9,897 nt of DNA. Origin: Candidatus Dojkabacteria bacterium (lineage in GTDB: Bacteria > Patescibacteriota > Dojkabacteria > B142 > OLB20). The translations under genes and the position numbers were made by a program. Below the pieces are notes generated by a model that searched no databases, was not told where the DNA came from, and saw only the letters and a program-made list of their open reading frames with translations. Shown here piece by piece: positions 6,012 to 9,897 of this stretch (position 1 is its first letter; each line of letters begins with the position of its first letter). The DNA is taken from positions 1 through 9,897 of the forward strand of contig JAGQLK010000031.1 of NCBI GenBank assembly GCA_020429485.1, written 5' to 3'.

Positions 6012-6935
6012 TTATCTGATATATCTTCTAATAGCAACTAAACTATTTAGTGCACCCACTATACTACCTAACGCAACAAGCCCTACAAAAATTACAATGA
6101 AATGTTCAATATGGAATGCTGGCCATCTCAGATCATCGAAAAAGTTGATGACAAAAGAGACTGCGCCTGCATCTCGATTTACGACGAAAATTACGTAAGT
6201 GAGTATGTATATTATGGAGCTTGAAATCAATGAACCAAGCATTCCGTAGAACGCCCCCTCAAATATAAATGGAGCACGGATAAACCATAAACTACCTCCA
6301 ACTAGCTGCATAATTCCAATTTCTTCAGCACGATTGAAAGTTCTAAATTCAACAGTTAATAATGTGAAAGAGAAAATAACAACGAGTAGTAATCCCATGA
6401 TTATTCCACCGCCTATTCTAAGCCAATAGAATAATGATCTAATGGTATCAATTGTTTCCTGACTAAAAACCACAGCATAAATATCGTCATTAGTTTCTTG
6501 TTCACTTGAAACAATATTGATGATCTCATTAGCATCTTCAATACTAAATAAACGTATACCTAGACTGGCAGGCAATACGTTCTCTCTAATATTTTCTGCT
6601 ACTTGTGGATTAGATCTGGATTGAGAATCTGTGAATTCTTCTAATGCATTTTCTTCACTAGTATATTCAATGAGTTCAATTTGATCTAAGGACTCCCATT
6701 CTTGCTTAAGAGATAAGACATTCTCTTCTGAGACACCAGTATTGAAGAATACATAAATATGGGGCTCATTTTCAATCGATTGTAGGAAAAGATTTGATAC
6801 ATAGGCCAAGATTATAAAGATTATGGCAATAAAAAATGCTAGTGCCATAACTAGTATCGAAGCCCAAGATAACCATCCGCTTCTTCTAATTTGTTTCCAA
6901 GTTGTAGATATTATTCTTTTAAAATGTGTGAACAT
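6012..6935 (-). CDS. ftsX: Cell division protein FtsX (permease-like membrane subunit)
   Basis: 307 residues, near the family's usual length. Topology fits FtsX: a cytoplasmic N-terminus with basic residues (KQIRRSGW), TM1 at about 23-50, then an extracellular domain of ~120 residues (51-170). It continues with TM2 at about 173-196, a cytoplasmic loop with FRTFNRAEEIGIMQLVGGS (198-215) typical of FtsX/MacB-type permeases, TM3 at about 224-252 and TM4 at about 278-300, with a short basic tail. The NENEPHIYVFF-like strand after TM1 (ENEPHIYVFFNTGVSEE) is characteristic. FtsX pairs with FtsE and passes the ATPase-driven change outward to a coiled-coil hydrolase partner, here very likely the product of the next gene. 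It begins 8 nt after the ftsE stop, so the two are surely co-transcribed. Confidence 0.94.
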   Translation of the reverse strand: MFTHFKRIISTTWKQIRRSGWLSWASILVMALAFFIAIIFIILAYVSNLFLQSIENEPHIYVFFNTGVSEENVLSLKQEWESLDQIELIEYTSEENALEEFTDSQSRSNPQVAENIRENVLPASLGIRLFSIEDANEIINIVSSEQETNDDIYAVVFSQETIDTIRSLFYWLRIGGGIIMGLLLVVIFSFTLLTVEFRTFNRAEEIGIMQLVGGSLWFIRAPFIFEGAFYGMLGSLISSSIIYILTYVIFVVNRDAGAVSFVINFFDDLRWPAFHIEHFIVIFVGLVALGSIVGALNSLVAIRRYIR

Positions 6936-6943
6936 ATTTTATT

Positions 6944-8338
6944 CTAACTATTTGATGCAAAATTTTCTATTTCTTTGGAAATATTTTTGATATTTGTCTT
7001 GGTAAGTGATTTTACTTTCTTAATTTCATCTACACCAGCTTCAATCAGATCCGCTACTGTCTCATATCGACCTTCTTTTAGTGCTCCAAGTTCTTTTCTT
7101 GATAAATCTAGTTTTGAAATTTTTGTCTTTTTAGCTTTATCAAGCAATTTCTTAGTATTTTTGCTATCTTCGTCTAATTCAATTGGTTCATCTGAGTCAA
7201 TTTTCTCTAAAATCTTTGCCTCTATATCTTTATCCTCTTCTTCTTCAATTTCTTTTTCTTTTTTTGTAACTTTCTTTTTCTTGGTTTCTTTTTTCTCTTC
7301 TACCTCTTCTTCTTGTTCTTCAACATCCTGATCTTCTGTGTCAGCACTTTCTACTTCTTCTATCTCATCTTCCTCTGCTTTGTCTTCTTTCTTTTCTTTT
7401 TTATTATCTTCTTCATTAATTTCAGTCTCTTCTTCGTCTATTTCTTCTACTAGTGCTTCATCTTCTTCTGTTGCATCTGCATCCTCATCTTCTTCAACTT
7501 CTACCTTCTTTGATTTACGTTTTAAAGTTGTCTTAATTGTCTTCTTCTTATTTTCCTTTGGCTTTTCTTCAATTTCAGTTTCAGTTTCATCCTTTACTTC
7601 ACTTGTTTTCTCTGATGCTTTGGTCATTACTTTTAGACTAAAATCATCTAATTCTTCATATGTACCTTTCATTACGTCACGTACCATTTTCCCATCTTGC
7701 ATTTTGATCACTCTCTTATGTAATGAGTTCACGATATCAAATCCGTGAGTAGACATAAGTACAGTGGTTCCCCAGTTATTGATTTTGGATAAAATCTGGA
7801 CAATATCCCAAGCTGATTCAGGATCTAAGTTTCCAGTTGGTTCGTCAGCTATTAATAAATCAGGATTATTTGAAATTGCTCGAGCTATAGCTACTCTTTG
7901 TTTCTCTCCTCCAGAAAGCTGGCGTGGGAAAAAATGCATTCTGTTGCTCAGGCCAACAATATCTAGTAAATATGGAACATGCTCTTTAATCTCTGCTTCT
8001 GATCTACCTGCTACTTCCATTGCAAAAGCTACGTTTTCATAGGCATTTAATTCGGGGATTAATTTGAAGTCTTGAAAAATAACACCTATTTTTCTTCTGT
8101 GCATGTATACTTGCTGTCTCTTGAATCTTGTAATGTCTTCATCATTAAAGAAAATTTTACCTTCACTAGGAATAATTTCTCTAATCAACATTTTGATAAG
8201 TGTAGTCTTACCAGATCCTGAAGGACCTACAAGAAAGACGAATTCACCCTCTTCGATCTCGAAAGAAACATCTTCCACTGCAAAAATATTTTCTTCTGCA
8301 GCAGGATAACTTTTTGTAACTGACAAAAATTGAATCAT
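6944..8338 (-). CDS. ftsE: FtsE ATPase with a long charged linker and C-terminal RpoA-CTD-like domain
   Basis: 464 residues, about twice the usual ~225. Residues 1-225 are a complete FtsE ABC ATPase: Walker [10 protein letters not shown] (38-46), Q-loop Q89 in VIFQDFKLI, signature LSGGEKQR (141-148), Walker [13 protein letters not shown] (161-172) and switch H198. FtsE binds FtsX on the cytoplasmic side and powers wall hydrolase activation in cell division. Residues ~240-400 are low complexity, dominated by Glu, Lys, Asp and Thr. Residues ~407-460 ([43 protein letters not shown]) resemble the helix-hairpin-helix C-terminal domain of RNA polymerase alpha. The frame is open throughout the linker and the tail is compositionally protein-like, so I judge the extension real. 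A weak AGGT lies before the ATG, and the gene is followed 8 nt later by ftsX. FtsE is certain; the tail identity is inferred. Confidence 0.93.
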   Translation of the reverse strand: MIQFLSVTKSYPAAEENIFAVEDVSFEIEEGEFVFLVGPSGSGKTTLIKMLIREIIPSEGKIFFNDEDITRFKRQQVYMHRRKIGVIFQDFKLIPELNAYENVAFAMEVAGRSEAEIKEHVPYLLDIVGLSNRMHFFPRQLSGGEKQRVAIARAISNNPDLLIADEPTGNLDPESAWDIVQILSKINNWGTTVLMSTHGFDIVNSLHKRVIKMQDGKMVRDVMKGTYEELDDFSLKVMTKASEKTSEVKDETETEIEEKPKENKKKTIKTTLKRKSKKVEVEEDEDADATEEDEALVEEIDEEETEINEEDNKKEKKEDKAEEDEIEEVESADTEDQDVEEQEEEVEEKKETKKKKVTKKEKEIEEEEDKDIEAKILEKIDSDEPIELDEDSKNTKKLLDKAKKTKISKLDLSRKELGALKEGRYETVADLIEAGVDEIKKVKSLTKTNIKNISKEIENFASNS

Positions 8339-8355
8339 ATTTTTTACCTATTCGA

Positions 8356-8361
8356 ATTATA
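8356..8361 (-). promoter_or_regulatory. -10 element (TATAAT) for the ftsEX operon
   Basis: Perfect TATAAT on the minus strand, 17 nt before the ftsE ATG, giving a leader of about 11 nt. No good -35 at 16-18 nt. A TTGAAC at 8389-8384 sits 22 nt away, but is 17 nt from an overlapping TAAACT (8366-8361), so an alternative -35/-10 pair exists. Confidence 0.5.
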
Positions 8362-8425
8362 GTTTAGAGTAAATATTGGTTTTGTTCAACAAGATGTTTA
8401 TACTACTCTTTAATATTAGTCTTAT

Positions 8426-8456
8426 TTGTCATCCTGAACTTGATTCAGCATGACAA
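8426..8456. repeat. Intergenic hairpin element (GTCATCCTGAA...TTCAGCATGAC type)
   Basis: A near-perfect palindrome: outer arm of 7 bp (TTGTCAT/ATGACAA), one C-C mismatch, inner arm of 5 bp (CTGAA/TTCAG) and a 5-nt loop CTTGA. It lies between the divergent ftsE and LysM promoters. As I recall, closely similar GTCATCCTGAA-type palindromes occur as dispersed intergenic repeats in many unrelated bacterial genomes. No U-tract follows directly in the plus direction. On the minus strand the continuation is AATAAGAC, so a classical terminator is not supported. Only one copy is in the window. Confidence 0.65.
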
Positions 8457-8485
8457 TCTATTTATGAGTGATTAATTACTAATTC

Positions 8486-8515
8486 TTGTTTAATTTCTCT
8501 TTCTGTGAGTATAAT
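8486..8515 (+). promoter_or_regulatory. Promoter for the LysM gene
   Basis: TTGTTT (8486-8491) and a perfect TATAAT (8510-8515) are separated by 18 nt. The predicted leader to the ATG at 8559 is about 37 nt, the longest in the window, and contains no clear Shine-Dalgarno. Confidence 0.5.
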
Positions 8516-8558
8516 ATTTCTATAAGTTGCCCCGAGTTAAATTAGTTTTAAGACCTTT

Positions 8559-9095
8559 ATGTCGAAGGACAATAAAAGCAAAGGTATTTCAGATCAATCT
8601 CAAAACAAAACGGTAAAATATAAGTTACGCCCTATTTTTATGCAGGTGATTGGGGCTGGTATGATGATTACAGGGGCTATATTGGTCTTATTACCAATCA
8701 TGAATACATTAACAGGTACTGATTCTGTGCCGGATATTCGTAAAGTTGACTTTGGAACTGTAGAGGAAGAAATTGATGACAAAATTCAGGAAGGGATAAG
8801 TACTGTAAGGGTCAATGCAGCTACTGTGAGCGCAGATGATAAATCTAGCATCACAGAAACTAAAATTAGGGTAACCGGACAATGGGTTGCTACTGATTAT
8901 CATCCTGGAGATATTGGCGTTGGTAGTTATGAAGTGAAGCTAGGTGATACATTGTGGGAGATTTCTGAAGCAGTGTATGGTGATGGTAATATGTGGGGTA
9001 AAATTTTAGAAAGAAACAAAGAAAATATCGGATATCTACCAGACGGAACTCAAGCACTAATTATTCCAGGTCAAAAACTTTCAATTGCCAAATAA
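8559..9095 (+). CDS. Membrane-anchored LysM-domain protein
   Basis: 178 residues. A polar, Lys-rich N-terminus of about 25 residues precedes one membrane helix at about 27-48 (FMQVIGAGMMITGAILVLL). A ~75-residue extracellular spacer with charged and Ser/Thr-rich stretches comes next. Then a single LysM domain at about 124-176 has the hallmarks YEVKLGDTLWEISEAVYGDG, a WGKILERNKE helix and the closing IIPGQKLSI. LysM binds N-acetylglucosamine-containing glycans such as peptidoglycan, so this protein would tether membrane to wall, or was recruited to it, with no catalytic domain of its own. The N-terminus is in the cytoplasm by the positive-inside rule. It is transcribed away from ftsE, sharing the intergenic region, which suggests a link with wall remodelling. 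Its 3' end is 10 nt from the convergent gene's stop. Confidence 0.86.
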   Translation: MSKDNKSKGISDQSQNKTVKYKLRPIFMQVIGAGMMITGAILVLLPIMNTLTGTDSVPDIRKVDFGTVEEEIDDKIQEGISTVRVNAATVSADDKSSITETKIRVTGQWVATDYHPGDIGVGSYEVKLGDTLWEISEAVYGDGNMWGKILERNKENIGYLPDGTQALIIPGQKLSIAK

Positions 9096-9105
9096 TTTCT
9101 CCAAG

Positions 9106-9747
9106 TTAGAAGAAATCAACTCCATTCATCATAAGCGTACTTAGATAGCTTTCTTGTCTTGGCAATCTTGTACCAAAGTTCTTTAAAGGCTTGATATCTC
9201 TCGCATTATTTCGCAGAGTTACTCCAAGCTGATTAATATAGTCAGCTGTAAGTGGCATAGCACTATCCAGGTCTTGTGGCCTTGCAACTCGATACCCGTA
9301 TCTGAAATCATGTTCATTTACTGGAGCAAACATTGATACCGCCATTGTTGTGATTGGCATCACTTCTCTATCTGTAGTTCTGATTACTTGTGAGCCTTGT
9401 CCATTTCTAAAAGCAAAGTATTCTGGATCTTCTTCTACCACTTGAATCACTCTAGCTATAAGGTGAAGTGACATCATTCTCTTATCGTATATTTGTACTT
9501 CTTGAGCTAACATATGTCCTAAGTAGCCATCGTATCCAAACACGTGCTCAAAAGCTAATACATCAAGAGGTCCACCAGGGATAATACAACCGGCGTTCAT
9601 ATCTGTGAATCCGAATTTATCCTGACCGATGAAATATGCATTTTGCTCCACATCATGATTAGCCCCCTTAAGAGGTAAAACTCCATCTATTAAAGAATGC
9701 GTAAAAAGCTTTCTTGCAACTTCTTGTATCAGCGCTTGTTCACTCAT
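9106..9747 (-). CDS. Uncharacterised 213-residue protein
   Basis: I do not recognise a family. The protein looks cytosolic and globular: no signal peptide, no membrane segment and only one Cys (C54). The N-terminus (ALIQEVARKLFTHSLI) is an amphipathic helix. The middle has a Gly/Phe/Tyr-rich stretch (YFIGQDKFGFTDMNAG, then EHVFGYDGYLGHML) followed by alternating hydrophobic strands (MMSLHLIARVIQVVEED). The C-terminal third is rich in Arg and Asn (LGVTLRNNARDIKPLKNFG) and ends in Phe-Phe. No Walker, Rossmann, zinc-finger or nuclease motif is evident. Codon use looks like that of neighbours, and the full-length uninterrupted frame with a TATAAT 24 nt upstream of the ATG supports a real gene. 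No Shine-Dalgarno. Function unknown. Confidence 0.75.
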   Translation of the reverse strand: MSEQALIQEVARKLFTHSLIDGVLPLKGANHDVEQNAYFIGQDKFGFTDMNAGCIIPGGPLDVLAFEHVFGYDGYLGHMLAQEVQIYDKRMMSLHLIARVIQVVEEDPEYFAFRNGQGSQVIRTTDREVMPITTMAVSMFAPVNEHDFRYGYRVARPQDLDSAMPLTADYINQLGVTLRNNARDIKPLKNFGTRLPRQESYLSTLMMNGVDFF

Positions 9748-9771
9748 TTGATATATTATTATTACATATGG

Positions 9772-9777
9772 ATTATA
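9772..9777 (-). promoter_or_regulatory. -10 element (TATAAT) for the 213-residue protein gene
   Basis: Perfect TATAAT on the minus strand, 24 nt before the ATG at 9747. No clear -35. The ~17-nt leader is A/T only with no ribosome-binding site. Confidence 0.45.
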
Positions 9778-9847
9778 CAGTGTTAGGGGTGAATCACAAA
9801 GGGGAATGAACCATAAAGATTGGCTTTAAGTTAGGAGATTCTTGAAT

Positions 9848-9853
9848 TATAAT
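9848..9853 (+). promoter_or_regulatory. -10 element (TATAAT) for the gene starting at 9860
   Basis: Perfect TATAAT with 6 nt between it and the ATG at 9860, exactly the spacing seen for truB, so the expected start point is the A of the ATG. A possible weak -35, TTTAAG (9825-9830), lies 17 nt upstream. Confidence 0.5.
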
Positions 9854-9859
9854 AAATCC

Positions 9860-9897
9860 ATGAAGAGTAAAAATGACCAATCATACTTATTTAAGCA
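9860..9897 (+). CDS. Probable 5' end of a further gene, cut by the window edge
   Basis: An ATG opens a frame reading MKSKNDQSYLFK with no stop before the window ends. Twelve codons prove little by themselves. The support is the perfect TATAAT placed as in truB and the absence of any other gene in the ~110-nt region after the divergent promoter. The product cannot be identified. If real, its mRNA would be leaderless. Confidence 0.4.
   Translation, partial: MKSKNDQSYLFK

Noticed and set aside
6975..7748. Two long Ser/Phe-rich plus-strand frames opposite the ftsE linker
   Set aside because: They are the complement of GAA/AAG-rich linker codons; composition is monotonous Ser/Phe and the minus-strand frame continues a clear FtsE protein.
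8426..8456. Rho-independent terminator
   Set aside because: The stem sits between two divergent promoters rather than after a gene, and no run of T follows directly on either strand.
9768..9809. 13-codon plus-strand frame MDYTVLGVNHKGE
   Set aside because: Very short, no promoter or ribosome-binding site, and it lies in the promoter region of the minus-strand gene.
1..9897. Alternative genetic code (UGA as Gly, as in Gracilibacteria/SR1)
   Set aside because: All recognised proteins are full length under the standard code, with no in-frame UGA at conserved Gly positions.

Overview
The window looks like chromosomal DNA from a small-genome, AT-rich bacterium, most plausibly a member of the Candidate Phyla Radiation (Patescibacteria). 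This is inferred from tight gene packing with overlapping gene ends, starts that mostly lack a Shine-Dalgarno sequence and sit just downstream of a perfect TATAAT, Lamin Tail Domain and coiled-coil M23 secreted proteins beside ftsEX, and several proteins of no recognisable family. The exact lineage (Dojkabacteria is one guess) cannot be fixed without a marker-gene tree. All reading frames are consistent with the standard bacterial code. No rRNA, tRNA, CRISPR array, transposase or phage gene was seen.

Layout. 99-806 (+): an orphan receiver-domain protein with an unrecognised C-terminal half. 795-2757 (-): a three-gene cluster, GNAT acetyltransferase, then short-chain dehydrogenase, then a probable HhH-GPD (DNA-glycosylase-like) protein, the last two overlapping as ATGACTAA. 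2868-3704 (+): truB. 3701-8338 (-): the core of the window, ftsE, ftsX, a coiled-coil M23 peptidase and a two-LTD secreted protein. 8559-9095 (+): a membrane-anchored LysM protein, divergent from ftsE. 9106-9747 (-): a 213-residue protein of unknown family. 9860-end (+): the probable start of a further gene.

How the genes work together. FtsE (cytoplasmic ATPase) and FtsX (membrane partner) normally relay ATP hydrolysis across the membrane to a coiled-coil peptidoglycan hydrolase or activator (EnvC in E. coli, PcsB in pneumococcus). The gene after ftsX encodes just such a protein: signal peptide, about 230 residues of coiled coil, then a zinc peptidase domain. The LTD and LysM proteins add possible envelope-binding parts. 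I infer a cell-wall cleavage module for cell separation.

Two architectures stand out. The M23 domain is circularly permuted: the part with the HLH motif comes first, and the part with HxxxD and the final YLH follows, so all five expected active-site residues are present in swapped order. FtsE carries about 240 extra residues: a long Glu/Lys-rich linker ending in a small helical domain that resembles the C-terminal domain of the RNA polymerase alpha subunit. A third theme is the transcription-translation signal: seven genes have a perfect TATAAT upstream, and for truB and the gene at 9860 it lies only 6 nt before the ATG, implying leaderless mRNAs.
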